From contig CAYRSS010000048.1 of the NCBI GenBank assembly GCA_964426945.1, positions 1 to 30,893 of the forward strand: DNA of 30,893 nt. Direction: 5' to 3'. The notes beneath the pieces were generated by a model. It saw only the letters and a program-made list of their open reading frames with translations. It had not been told where the DNA came from and did no database searches. Positions 1 to 8,445 of this stretch are shown piece after piece (the stretch's first letter is position 1; every line of letters starts with the position of its first letter). The position numbers were made by a program, and so were the translations under genes. The stretch is from CAYRSS01 sp964426945 (GTDB taxonomy: Bacteria; Planctomycetota; Phycisphaerae; UBA1845).

Positions 1-1
1 G

Positions 2-181
2 CCCCAGGATGACCATACGATTCCGCGCGGGGCCCTCACCCTCGCCACGGCCCCCCCCGCGACCCACCCGGCGACGGCCGCCAGCCGCGATCCGGAGTTC
101 TCGGACCTCGCCGCGGCGGCGAGGCCCCACCGCCCTGCCGCCGCCCTGAGCGCTCCAATCACGCGCGAGGCGGCGCCATGA
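2..181 (+). CDS. Possible 3' end of an upstream gene (partial, unknown)
   Basis: The second forward frame is open from the window edge to a TGA at 179-181, about 59 codons, and this stop overlaps the ATG of the next gene as ATGA. Roughly 85% of its codons end in G or C, as expected for a coding frame here, and the peptide is Ala/Pro-rich with scattered acidic residues. No family is recognisable. The overlap suggests translational coupling to the membrane protein downstream. A chance open frame is possible because GC-rich DNA has few stops, so this is a tentative call. Confidence 0.35.
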   Translation, partial: PQDDHTIPRGALTLATAPPATHPATAASRDPEFSDLAAAARPHRPAAALSAPITREAAP

Positions 182-1875
182 CGCGCGCCGCAGCGGCCGC
201 CGGCCCCAACGCCACATTCACTCATCCGGCGGATCGCCGCTGGGCGCACGCGGTGCTGCTGATCGCGCTGGGGCTCATGCTCTACCTGCCGGGGATCCGC
301 TGGGGGCTGCCGGCGACCGACTCATGGAGCCAGGACACCATCGCCGGGCTGCGCAGCATCGGGCCGATGCACGGCTGGCCCACGCAGTGGGTCGGTCGCT
401 ATCCGCCGCTGCAGTACATGATCAACGTCGTCGCGTATCGCCCACTGCTCGCAGCGTGGAAGGACGACGGACGACTCGTGACCGACCCGCGCTACGGCTT
501 TGAAGTCCCCGCGCCTCCGCAGGCGGAGCCGGTCGGGCAGCTCATCACCATCTCGCGACTGCTGAGCGCCGCGATGGGCTGCGGCACGGGGCTGGCGCTG
601 TGGCTCGCCGCACGCCGCCTCACCGGCCATCCGGCGGCTTCGCTCGTCGCCGCGGCAGCGTTCATGATCGGCGCCGACTTTGTCTACTTCGCGCACCTCG
701 GCAATGTCGACGTGCCGTCGATGTTCTGGTTCGCCTGGAGCCTGTGGGCGTTCGCCCGCACGCTGCGATCTCCGACGCGCACGAACTGTGTCCTGCTGGG
801 CGCGTTGGCGGCGCTGGCGGTGTGCACCAAGGACGGCGTGGGCGGCGTGTATCCCGGCATGGCCGTCGCGCTGGTCGCGGCGGAGGCCTATCGCCGGCGC
901 ATCGCCGCGGCAAACCGCGCCGACAGCGACGACGACGCCTCGCCCCCCGCCGGAGGGCTGACCGCCGCCCTGCTTCAGCCGCGCTGGCTGTTGGGCATCG
1001 CGGCGTTCATCCTGCCGTTTCTCTTCATCAACGGACTGTTTCACAATTCCGAGCCGTTCCTCAACCGCCTGCGCCACTGGTCCGCCGAGAGCGGCACGAT
1101 CCACAGCCTCCAGCAGCGCTACGACAACCCGGTCGAACTCGCGTGGATGTCGGTGCGTTACGCCGCCAGCGCGACCGGGTGGCCAATGGTCGTCGCCCTC
1201 GCCGCCGCAACCATTCACGCCATTCGTCGTCATCCGCGGCTGGCGCTGCACCTGCTGCTGCCCGTGGCGTCGTACTATCTGCTCGTGATCCAGTGGCAAC
1301 TGGGCTTCGTGTACGCGCGGTTTCTGTTTCCGATCCTCGCGCTGCTCGCGGTGCTGCTGGGTGTGGCGGCGGTGGACTGGTGGCGGGCGATGACCGGCCG
1401 GCCCGCCTGGCGCGCGGTAGTGTCCGCGATGGTGGCGCTGCCGACGGTGGCCTATGCGCTGTGGGTGAACGTCGAGCTGACCCGCGACACGCGCTACGAG
1501 GCGGAGGCCTGGTTTCGCGCGGAGGTCCCCGCGATGAGCGACGTGGGGATCTTCGTGAACAAGCTCCAATACCTGCCGCGCCTGCACGAGGCGGGCTATC
1601 GATACGCGGCGCTGACCATGCAGCGCGAGACTTTCGCCCGACCGGCGCCGCCGTGGCTGGTGCTGTCGAGCTACGACTACCAGGAGTACGACATCGAGCA
1701 GGCCGCGGTGCTCGATGAATTGGTGCAGGGGCGGATGGGGTTCGAGGTGGCGGCGATGTTCAGCCGCCCGGCGTGGGGGGACACCTGGTCATGGCTCGCC
1801 GCAGCGTCGCTCGGCGTGGAGCGGCCTGGCAAGATCAGCCCGACCATCATCGTGCTGCGCCGGCCGTCGCCGTAG
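178..1875 (+). CDS. Multispanning membrane protein, GT39/ArnT-like glycosyltransferase
   Basis: A 565-residue integral membrane protein with about ten hydrophobic segments, the first near residues 25-45 and others around 125-160, 165-190, 200-230, 265-285, 330-350 and 360-430. The segment RWGLPATDSWSQD after the first membrane span resembles the first periplasmic loop of the PMT/ArnT (GT-C fold) superfamily, where acidic residues bind the lipid-phosphate sugar donor. The family transfers sugars from polyprenyl-phosphate donors to lipids or proteins on the outer face of the membrane. The C-terminal third (about 430-565) is a soluble, probably periplasmic region. The ATG overlaps the stop of a possible upstream frame. 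The substrate is unknown, and only the GT-C-like membrane topology is well supported. Confidence 0.75.
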   Translation: MTRAAAAAGPNATFTHPADRRWAHAVLLIALGLMLYLPGIRWGLPATDSWSQDTIAGLRSIGPMHGWPTQWVGRYPPLQYMINVVAYRPLLAAWKDDGRLVTDPRYGFEVPAPPQAEPVGQLITISRLLSAAMGCGTGLALWLAARRLTGHPAASLVAAAAFMIGADFVYFAHLGNVDVPSMFWFAWSLWAFARTLRSPTRTNCVLLGALAALAVCTKDGVGGVYPGMAVALVAAEAYRRRIAAANRADSDDDASPPAGGLTAALLQPRWLLGIAAFILPFLFINGLFHNSEPFLNRLRHWSAESGTIHSLQQRYDNPVELAWMSVRYAASATGWPMVVALAAATIHAIRRHPRLALHLLLPVASYYLLVIQWQLGFVYARFLFPILALLAVLLGVAAVDWWRAMTGRPAWRAVVSAMVALPTVAYALWVNVELTRDTRYEAEAWFRAEVPAMSDVGIFVNKLQYLPRLHEAGYRYAALTMQRETFARPAPPWLVLSSYDYQEYDIEQAAVLDELVQGRMGFEVAAMFSRPAWGDTWSWLAAASLGVERPGKISPTIIVLRRPSP

Positions 1876-1889
1876 CTCGCGGGGCTCGC

Positions 1890-2738
1890 TCAGCCGGGCG
1901 CGATCGGCAGGTTATCGATCAGCCGGGTGCCGCCGATTCGCACGGCGAGGCAGATTCGGGCCGGACGGTCCACCCGCGCCAGCGGCGCGAGGCTGTCGGC
2001 GTCGACGATCTCCACATAGTCGATCGAGAACGGCCCCGCGGCGAGGATCTCCGCCCGCATCGCCGCAGACAGCACCGCGACGTCGCGCTCACCCTTCGCC
2101 ACCCTGGCGGCAGCGGCCTGCATCGCCCGGTGCAACGCGGGCGCCTGGGCGCGATGCTCCGCGGAGAGGTACACGTTGCGACTCGACAGCGCCAGCCCGT
2201 CGGCCTCGCGCACCGTGGGACAGCCGACGATCTCGATGGGGATGTTCAGGTCCGCCACGAACCGGCGGATCACCTGGAGCTGCTGATAGTCCTTCTCGCC
2301 GAAGAACGCCGCGTCGGCCGGCAGGATGTTGAACAGCTTGGTGACGATCGTGGCCACGCCGTCGAAGTGGCCCGGCCGGTGCGCCCCGCAGAGCCCCTCG
2401 GTCAGCCCGGCGACGTGCACCGCGGTGGTCGCGCCCGGCGGGTACATCGTCGCGACCTCCGGCGTGAAGACAATTGCCACCCCCTCGGCCTCGCAGGCGG
2501 CAAGGTCCTCGCGGATCGGCCGGGGGTACGCGGCGAGGTCCTCCGCCGGTCCGAACTGGCGCGGGTTGACGAAGATCGTCACCGCGACGGCATCACACCG
2601 CCCCGCCGCTACCCGCATGAGCGATCGGTGCCCCTCGTGCAGCGCCCCCATCGTGGGCACGAGCCCGACGCTTCGCCCGGCGAGCCGCAGCGCCCTGACC
2701 GCGCAACGAGCCTCCGAAATGTCCTTCACCACGTGCAC
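1890..2738 (-). CDS. panC: Pantothenate synthetase PanC
   Basis: Catalyses ATP-dependent condensation of pantoate with beta-alanine to pantothenate, the last step of vitamin B5 synthesis ahead of coenzyme A; cytosolic. Signatures are VPTMGALHEGH (HxGH nucleotidyl-transferase motif) at residues 27-37, FVNPRQFGP, GHFDGVATIVTKLFN, GEKDYQQLQVI and READGLALSSRN, all in the usual order. Length (282 aa) is typical. The frame opens at a GTG at 2765, but the GTG at 2738 places VPTMG 26 residues from the start exactly as in E. coli PanC, so 2738 is chosen; no good Shine-Dalgarno is visible. It ends 14 bp from the convergent membrane-protein gene. No other pantothenate gene is nearby. Confidence 0.95.
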   Translation of the reverse strand: MHVVKDISEARCAVRALRLAGRSVGLVPTMGALHEGHRSLMRVAAGRCDAVAVTIFVNPRQFGPAEDLAAYPRPIREDLAACEAEGVAIVFTPEVATMYPPGATTAVHVAGLTEGLCGAHRPGHFDGVATIVTKLFNILPADAAFFGEKDYQQLQVIRRFVADLNIPIEIVGCPTVREADGLALSSRNVYLSAEHRAQAPALHRAMQAAAARVAKGERDVAVLSAAMRAEILAAGPFSIDYVEIVDADSLAPLARVDRPARICLAVRIGGTRLIDNLPIAPG

Positions 2739-2958
2739 GGCGCGTACTCTACGCCGGTGGCCCACCGTCGCAAGCGCTGGGGGTTGGGGCGTTTCACACG
2801 GCGCTCAGGTTCGATCGCCGGTTTCGCGCAAGCGAGCCGCTTCGTAGGGTGGGCACTGCCCACCTTTGGCCGCTCAACACCCCTCACCGGTCAGGTGTGC
2901 GGTGCCCACCCTACACGCAGACTCCCATCTTGCAGGGATACGACCGCGCGACAGCGCA
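2739..2958. other. Intergenic spacer with a 13-bp inverted repeat
   Basis: A 220-bp gap between the 3' end of the GH38 gene and the start of panC, both on the minus strand. It contains the GTAGGGTGGGCAC inverted repeat listed separately and nothing else recognisable. No -10/-35 pair for panC stands out. Confidence 0.5.
2841..2914. repeat. GTAGGGTGGG inverted-repeat element
   Basis: GTAGGGTGGGCAC (2844-2856) is repeated in perfect inverse as GTGCCCACCCTAC (2902-2914), 45 bp apart, a 13-bp stem. The left end with flank, TTCGTAGGGTGGG, recurs exactly at 29411-29423. From memory this belongs to a short dispersed repeat common between genes in planctomycetes (read as VGWALPTF / VGTAHPTRR when translated). 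It could fold downstream of the GH38 gene, but it has no T-run and is not called a terminator. Confidence 0.65.
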
Positions 2959-5900
2959 CTACTCCGCCAGCCGCAGTTCGCCGAACAGCGACGGATCCTT
3001 GCTGCCGCTCAGGCCGCCGGTCCAGGTGATGGCGCCGACGAACTTTTCGCCATCGTTACAGTTCGTCACGAAGGACCAGCCCAGCACGCCGCCGGGGGCC
3101 AGAGGGATCGCCGGGATGGCCGACTGCGGCAGGAACGCTTCGTACCGCGTCGAGCCGCCGTCGCTGATCACCGCCGCCCGGGCCCCCGCCACGAGGCCGG
3201 TCGCGCCGCCCGCGGCCGCTGTCCAGCACCAGACCATCGGCCCCTCGGCGGTCTGGGCCACGCCGAACTCGCAGTCGCGCGGCGAGAAGCCCGGCGTGGT
3301 CGACGGCGACGCGGAGAGCCCGAACTGCAGGCTGTCCCCCTGCCAGATGGCCGCGCCGGTGTAGGGTTGATGGAACAGCACATCGGTTGCCTCGGCGGCG
3401 ACGGCGACCCCCTCCGGTCCGTAACGCACGGCGGCGCGCATCCGCCCGAGCGGACCGCCAACGTGGGTGAACTCCTCCGCGGACCATTCGCTCAGATCGC
3501 CGTCGATGGTTACGTCGCTGACCGCCGGCCGGGCGGATTGGACCGGCGCGACGATCGCCTCCACACGGGCCACTGCGCCGCCGGGCCCGGTGGCCTTCAC
3601 TTCGCCGGAGCGCGGTGCGCCGGGCAAGGCGGTCACGTCGAACGCCAGGTCGAGCCGCGACGCCGACCCGCCCAGACCGGTCGCGCGGCGCTCGACCTCG
3701 GCAGCCTGCCACCCCATCGGCAGCGCAAGGGCGATCGGCGCAGCCTCATCCAGCCCGTCGGCGCTCATCGCGACCACGCTCACCCGCGATGCCTCGCCCG
3801 CGCGCAGGCGCAGCCGGCCGGCGTCGAACCGCAGCAGCACCGCCTCGCTGTCGGGCATCACCGCCACCGGCTCGCTGTACGCGATGCGCCCGCCGCCGGT
3901 GAACCGCAGCATCACCCATGAGGCCGGCCCACCGCGCAGCGTCGTGCGCACGGCCACCGCCTCGCCGGGGGGAACGGTGATGCGCTCGCGCCAGGCGCTC
4001 ATCTTGGGCCACAGAACCTGCGGGGCGATGAAGCTCGCCTCGCCGGTGATGGGCCCGTCGGTGCGATTGAAAACAAAGCCGGTGATCGTGCCGTCGCCGG
4101 TGGTGACCGCGGGCAGGCACTGGACCTCGATCTCCGGCGAGGTGGACGCCGCCGCGCCCTGGGCCTGTGCGGCGGCTGCGCCGCCGGTGCGGTCGATCCA
4201 GAGCGAGGTGGAGACCTGCCACGGGTACTGGCTGCGCACGATGATCGTTGCCATCGACGGGCGATCGGAGCCGGTCCACCGTCTCATCGGCGGCAGCTCA
4301 ATGCCCACGGCGACTTCGGCGGTCCCGCCGGGCGGGATGCGGAGCTTGCCGTTGTCGGCCATCGGGTGTGCACCCAGATCGAGGCCGAAGGGAGTCGTGT
4401 CGATGTAGCAGCGGTACTCCCGCGGCCGCTCGGCGGCGAAGTCGACGAGCGCGTCTTCGGTGCGGTGGTTGTTGACGACGCGCACCGGGGTCCACGCGCG
4501 GCCTTCCTCCAGCACGAGCCAGCGGCGAGCCGGGGCGACGGAGATCAGGCCGTTGCCGGTGACGCCCTCGCCGCGGTTCTCCAGCCAGTAGGCGGCTGGC
4601 GACAGATCGCCGCGGGCCGGGTCATAGGCCGCGGCGTCCCCTGCGGGCGTCGCGGCCTCGACCGCGCAGACGACCGTGGCGATGGCATTGGGCTCCAGCG
4701 CGATGCGCACCGCGCCGTCGATCACCGGCAGCGGCTCGCCGCGACGCTCGAGCAGATCGGCCCGCCACGCGCTGCCCGCAAAGCGGTGGAGCCGGATGCC
4801 CGTCTCGACGCGGCGGCCCGCGCTGTTCCACAGCCGCAGCACGACGGCCTTCACCGGCTCCGTCGCCGCGGCCGAGCCGGGGGCCGCGGTGGCCCAGCGG
4901 GCCTCGGCGAAGCCCTCGGGCTTGATCGCCGTCAGCAGCACGTCGGGGTGCTCGATCCCGATGAACGAGTAAGACGCGGGCAGCGCTGCAGGGTCGCCAC
5001 CCTTTGGCGCTGTCGGCAGCGTGCGCCGGAAGAGCGGATGGTTGACGGACTGCGCCTCGCGCGAGAGCCCGGCGCTGCGGAAGTCGCCCGCGTAGGGCAG
5101 CAGGCTGTAGTGAAAGACGTGCGAGCCGTGCATCGTCTCGAAGGGCGCGCCGTCGGGCAGCCGCCGCGCGGGCTCGTCGATCCACACCCCCGCCGGCCAG
5201 CCGGTCGAGCTGCGCATCAGGTTCAGCGCCATCGTGCCGTCGTCGGTGACGCGCGCGCTGACCGATCCGCGGTTGATCAGGGCGATGCCGGCGGACGGCC
5301 CCACGCTACGCTGCGGCACCGCCGACGAGGCCAGCGGCAGGCGGACGCGGTGGTCGCGGTCGAGCTGCTCGATGACCGCGGCCGCCGCCGCCTCATCGGC
5401 CAGCACCAGCAGCGGCAGCTCGCGCGGGCGCTCCAGCCACGAGGCAAACCCCGCAGGCGGCGCGCCGGGCAGCATCACCTTCAGCGCCTCGGCCGCGTCG
5501 GCGCCGAGCACGACGCGGAAATCGGGGACGTTCGAGTCGAGCGCCAGATCGCCGTAGCGCCGACTGTCGACGTGGGTGATTGTGCTGGTCACGCCGCTCT
5601 GCACCAGCGCCCGGGCCAACTGGTTCGCCGCGGCGAGCAGCGCGGCCGGCCCTTTCGGATCGACGATGATCTCGCCGACGCCCAGCTCCCGGCGATGGAC
5701 CACCCGGTCGCCTTCCGCAATCTCCACCGCACAAACCGAGCCGAGCGCCACCCACTGCCACACCGCCTGATCGAGCGACCACGGGTCCTTCGCGGCGTCG
5801 CCGTCGCGGGCGAAGGGGCGGCCGATGACGGCGGCGGCGGTCTGATGGACCGGCCGGCCGCCGGGCAGGTTGATCGGAAACTCGACCCGCAGCAGCTTGT

Positions 5901-8040
5901 CGGAGCCCTTCCAGTCGAGAATCTCGGTGGTCATGTCGAGCCGGCCGTCGACCAGCTTGTAGGTCTGACGCTTGGTAAAGAGCGGGCCTTTGGCTTCGAT
6001 GGTGAGCGTAGGCACGGTGAAACCGCCGGCCTCGTAAATTGTCGCGGGAATCCCAAGGCCTGAAGTCCGCTCGCCGGTGGTGGCGAGGTGCCACGGGCCC
6101 TCGCCATGACCGGGCAGCGAGCTGTACTCGTCGAGCACCGCAACATCGTTCGCGGGGCCGGTGAGCCACTCGCGCTGCAACTTCTTGTCGAACAGGCTGA
6201 CGATGGCGCCGCCTCTATCGAGATCGATCTGCACGCGCAGGTAGTCATTCTCCAGAGTCTGGAGCCGGTCCTCGGAGGGAAACGAGGTGTACATCGCCCC
6301 GGTGACCGGGGCACAACTGTATCCCCACGCCGGCACCGCCTCGCTGCGATATTCAAATGAACCGGGGATGGCTGTGGTTACGCCGCTGCGCAGCGCGCCG
6401 GTCAGGTTCCAGGCGCACGAATCCAGTTCCGTCTCGGCCGGCGGGACGCGCTTCATCAGGTAGGTCAGCGCCCCCTCACGGATCGCCGTGGCGAGGTCCA
6501 GCGCGTCGCGGTAAGCGTAGAGCATGTCGACATACACCTGGTCGGACATCGAGCCGGTGATGCCGTCGTGGTGGGCGGCGAAGAGAAGCTGACGCCAGGC
6601 GCGGTCGAACCCGAGGGCCGGATAGGGCGCGCCCTCCAGCGCGGCGAAGGTCGCCAGGGCCTCGGCCTCAAGCAGTCGTGTCTCGCAGGCGCGGTTGGCG
6701 GTCTTCAGGTCCGCAAACGACACCTGGCAGCCAGTGTAGATCGGGTTCATGTCCCGCGTGATCACCGGCAGGAACAGGTCGCGCCGCCCGATCTCCCCGC
6801 GCACGGCCGCGAAGTACGCCTCGGGCGTGCTGATGACGGCCTTGGGCGACAGGTAGTTGTCGTTCCACCACCGCACGACGTCGCCGAGGTTCTCCAGCGG
6901 GCGGATGAAGTCCATGTGCATCGGCAGCATGACGTGATGCGTCAGCGCCGGCCGCTTGAGGTCCTCGAACATGCCGATGACGGTTTCCTCCCACCGCGCC
7001 GGGTCGAGCGACGCGGTGTTCGCCCCGACCGCCAGCGGGGCATACGCATAGCCGTAGTGGCCCGTCATGTAGTGCGTCAGGATCGACTCGCCGTCGGGCG
7101 ACATCCACAGAAACTCGCTGGGGAAGTTCACCTGATCGCGCGGGGCACCCCACTGGTGAAACGGCCCGCGGGCGAACGCCCCGGCGGTGTGGCCGGTGGC
7201 CCGCATGATGCCGGGGAACGACGGATCGTGGCCGAAGACGTCGCACTGCCAGAACACCCGCCCGTCGCCGCCGAGCGTTTCGGTCTGAAAAAGCGTGCCG
7301 TAGATCGCGTTGCGGGCCGTGGCCTCGGCCGAGATGAGCGTGGTGGACAGCTCGTTGTACGTCCCGCCGACGATCGACACGCGCTTCTCGCGAACGCGGG
7401 CGAGCAGCTCCTCGACCTGCGTCGGCCGGGCCTCGACGAACGACTTGAGGTAGGGAAGCTGGTGCAGCGCGACCTTGTAGTCCTCGTCTTCGCGGAGCTT
7501 GCGCAGGTACTCCTCGACCAGCGTAAGCCCCGGCCCGACCTCGCTGCCGAGGCGGTAGCCGGTCTCGGTGTAGTGGGCCTGCGTGTTCCACCACACCGGG
7601 TCGTAGTGAAAGCCGGGGATGAAGTGCACGGTCCAGCCGCTCTCGGGCCGGTCGACGCGCACGCGCTGCTCGAAGATGCGCTCGCCCGTGTCGAGCACGA
7701 CGGCGACGAGGATCTCCGTGTCCTCCACGCGCGGGGACATCGGCACGGCGACGCGCACGGCCTCTCCCGGCGCGTTGACCGCGGGGCGGCCCGCGAAGAG
7801 GTCGCGATCCTCCCCGGCGGGACGCACCCGGATGATCTCGCTGCCGCGCAGGGGCCGCCCGAGCCGGACCTCCACGACGGCCGAGGGGGCACTGGCCGGA
7901 CCCCGCAGGAGGGAGGTGGGGTGGACGATGAGCGGTGCGTCAGCCTCGGCGGCGAAGCCTGGGGCACCGACGCCGTGCAGACCGACGACGACCGCCGACA
8001 AGACCGCCAGCCGCAGCCACGGGGCGATGGGTGTTTTCAT
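2959..8040 (-). CDS. Exported glycoside hydrolase family 38 (alpha-mannosidase type), with C-terminal CBM9-like domain
   Basis: A 1693-residue protein whose first ~31 residues (MKTPIAPWLRLAVLSAVVVG...) form a signal peptide, so it acts in the periplasm or outside. After an N-terminal beta domain comes a GH38 catalytic region: GFHYDPVW at 143-150 (metal-ligand HxD motif), QCDVFGHDPSFPG at 265-277 with D267 as likely nucleophile, and the middle-domain signature HHDGITG at 490-496. A GH38 C-terminal beta region follows. The last ~190 residues (IDGDLSEWSAEEF onward) look like a CBM9/DOMON-type sugar-binding domain. GH38 enzymes retain anomeric configuration and remove alpha-mannose using a divalent metal. 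At about 1690 residues it is longer than usual GH38 enzymes (about 850-1100). The frame stays open 62 codons upstream of the ATG at 8040, but only that ATG gives a signal peptide. Substrate is inferred from the family. Confidence 0.88.
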   Translation of the reverse strand: MKTPIAPWLRLAVLSAVVVGLHGVGAPGFAAEADAPLIVHPTSLLRGPASAPSAVVEVRLGRPLRGSEIIRVRPAGEDRDLFAGRPAVNAPGEAVRVAVPMSPRVEDTEILVAVVLDTGERIFEQRVRVDRPESGWTVHFIPGFHYDPVWWNTQAHYTETGYRLGSEVGPGLTLVEEYLRKLREDEDYKVALHQLPYLKSFVEARPTQVEELLARVREKRVSIVGGTYNELSTTLISAEATARNAIYGTLFQTETLGGDGRVFWQCDVFGHDPSFPGIMRATGHTAGAFARGPFHQWGAPRDQVNFPSEFLWMSPDGESILTHYMTGHYGYAYAPLAVGANTASLDPARWEETVIGMFEDLKRPALTHHVMLPMHMDFIRPLENLGDVVRWWNDNYLSPKAVISTPEAYFAAVRGEIGRRDLFLPVITRDMNPIYTGCQVSFADLKTANRACETRLLEAEALATFAALEGAPYPALGFDRAWRQLLFAAHHDGITGSMSDQVYVDMLYAYRDALDLATAIREGALTYLMKRVPPAETELDSCAWNLTGALRSGVTTAIPGSFEYRSEAVPAWGYSCAPVTGAMYTSFPSEDRLQTLENDYLRVQIDLDRGGAIVSLFDKKLQREWLTGPANDVAVLDEYSSLPGHGEGPWHLATTGERTSGLGIPATIYEAGGFTVPTLTIEAKGPLFTKRQTYKLVDGRLDMTTEILDWKGSDKLLRVEFPINLPGGRPVHQTAAAVIGRPFARDGDAAKDPWSLDQAVWQWVALGSVCAVEIAEGDRVVHRRELGVGEIIVDPKGPAALLAAANQLARALVQSGVTSTITHVDSRRYGDLALDSNVPDFRVVLGADAAEALKVMLPGAPPAGFASWLERPRELPLLVLADEAAAAAVIEQLDRDHRVRLPLASSAVPQRSVGPSAGIALINRGSVSARVTDDGTMALNLMRSSTGWPAGVWIDEPARRLPDGAPFETMHGSHVFHYSLLPYAGDFRSAGLSREAQSVNHPLFRRTLPTAPKGGDPAALPASYSFIGIEHPDVLLTAIKPEGFAEARWATAAPGSAAATEPVKAVVLRLWNSAGRRVETGIRLHRFAGSAWRADLLERRGEPLPVIDGAVRIALEPNAIATVVCAVEAATPAGDAAAYDPARGDLSPAAYWLENRGEGVTGNGLISVAPARRWLVLEEGRAWTPVRVVNNHRTEDALVDFAAERPREYRCYIDTTPFGLDLGAHPMADNGKLRIPPGGTAEVAVGIELPPMRRWTGSDRPSMATIIVRSQYPWQVSTSLWIDRTGGAAAAQAQGAAASTSPEIEVQCLPAVTTGDGTITGFVFNRTDGPITGEASFIAPQVLWPKMSAWRERITVPPGEAVAVRTTLRGGPASWVMLRFTGGGRIAYSEPVAVMPDSEAVLLRFDAGRLRLRAGEASRVSVVAMSADGLDEAAPIALALPMGWQAAEVERRATGLGGSASRLDLAFDVTALPGAPRSGEVKATGPGGAVARVEAIVAPVQSARPAVSDVTIDGDLSEWSAEEFTHVGGPLGRMRAAVRYGPEGVAVAAEATDVLFHQPYTGAAIWQGDSLQFGLSASPSTTPGFSPRDCEFGVAQTAEGPMVWCWTAAAGGATGLVAGARAAVISDGGSTRYEAFLPQSAIPAIPLAPGGVLGWSFVTNCNDGEKFVGAITWTGGLSGSKDPSLFGELRLAE

Positions 8041-8175
8041 GGGGGAGAATCTACCCGTGCGGGGCGCGGGCGTCGCCCCCGGCGGGCCGGCGCGCGACTC
8101 GGTCGCCGCTGGGTGTAATAGACGTCGGCTTGACGGAGGGGAATCCGCCGGAGCGGCGCGCGAGAAAGGAATCTC

Positions 8176-8215
8176 GCACGAGCCGGCAGGGCTCGGCAGG
8201 AGCCTCGCCCTCCCC
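8176..8215. repeat. Dispersed GC-rich repeat (GEAPAEP-type)
   Basis: The stretch built from CGAGCCGGCAGGGCTCGG and CAGGAGCCTCGCCCTCC translates as GSAGASPS on one strand and EGEAPAEP on the other. I recall these strings recurring in spurious proteins of planctomycete genomes, a sign of a dispersed non-coding repeat. It contains a small inverted repeat GAGCC...GGCTC. Only one copy is in this window, so membership of a family rests on memory. Confidence 0.45.
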
Positions 8216-8243
8216 GCGACAACCACGCCCCCATCCGGCGCCG

Positions 8244-8279
8244 CTCCGTGCCCTCCGTGCGCACTCCGTGCTCTCTGTG
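8244..8279. repeat. Short degenerate tandem repeat CTCCGTG (x4)
   Basis: CTCCGTG occurs at 8244-8250, 8253-8259 and 8264-8270, and CTCTGTG at 8273-8279, spaced 9, 11 and 9 bp. Such CTCCGTG/CTCTGTGG arrays resemble a short dispersed repeat known between genes of many bacteria. No coding role is likely. Confidence 0.55.
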
Positions 8280-8315
8280 GTTCCTCTTCTCACGGTGGCG
8301 GACTCGCGACCGAGC

Positions 8316-8350
8316 GCATGCCCACGCCGAGTACGGCGAGGGCATGCCAC
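8316..8350 (+). repeat. Palindromic AGTA-loop repeat, copy A
   Basis: GCATGCCC pairs with GGGCATGC and CGCCG pairs with CGGCG around an AGTA loop, with one A/A mismatch between the two stems; the 3' flank is CAC. Two further copies lie at 26624-26655 and 29440-29471. The inner stem is CGCCG/CGGCG here but CGCTG/CAGCG in the others, a change that keeps the pairing. Confidence 0.8.
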
Positions 8351-8353
8351 GCA

Positions 8354-8371
8354 GGCGGCCTTCCGGCCGCC
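8354..8371 (+). other. Perfect 7-bp hairpin with TTCC loop
   Basis: GGCGGCC (8354-8360), loop TTCC, GGCCGCC (8365-8371), immediately after repeat copy A. It could stop or slow transcription but no T-run follows, so it is recorded as a structure only. Confidence 0.5.
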
Positions 8372-8439
8372 CGCCCGTATCGTACACTCCTTCACCGCGC
8401 CCTCCGCCCGGGCGCGGGGCCGGGGGCTTGGGCCGGACC

Positions 8440-8445
8440 TATAAT
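8440..8445 (+). promoter_or_regulatory. Candidate -10 box (TATAAT) for the beta-helix gene
   Basis: A perfect TATAAT in very GC-rich DNA, 164 bp before the ATG at 8610. It lies in the loop of an inverted repeat GGCCG (8431-8435)/CGGCC (8446-8450). No good -35 is seen at 16-18 bp, so either an activator or another sigma factor would be needed. Predicted 5' leader about 155 nt. Confidence 0.3.

Noticed and set aside
322..1587. Long open frame antisense to the membrane-protein gene
   Set aside because: The translation is Arg/Gln/His-rich without motifs, typical of antisense frames in GC-rich coding DNA; the plus-strand frame has coherent membrane segments.
2844..2914. Rho-independent terminator after the GH38 gene
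   Set aside because: The stem is strong, but the loop is 45 nt and no T-run follows on the minus strand; the left end recurs elsewhere as a repeat.
4366..6063. 565-codon open frame antisense to the GH38 gene
   Set aside because: No domain signal and biased composition; the GH38 reading frame is continuous here.
8041..8226. N-terminal extension of the GH38 gene
   Set aside because: The extra 62 residues are Pro/Arg-rich, encode the complement of a dispersed repeat, and would bury the signal peptide; the ATG at 8040 is preferred.
8244..8279. CRISPR-like array
   Set aside because: Units are 7 bp with 2-4 bp gaps, far too short for repeats and spacers; no cas genes are present.
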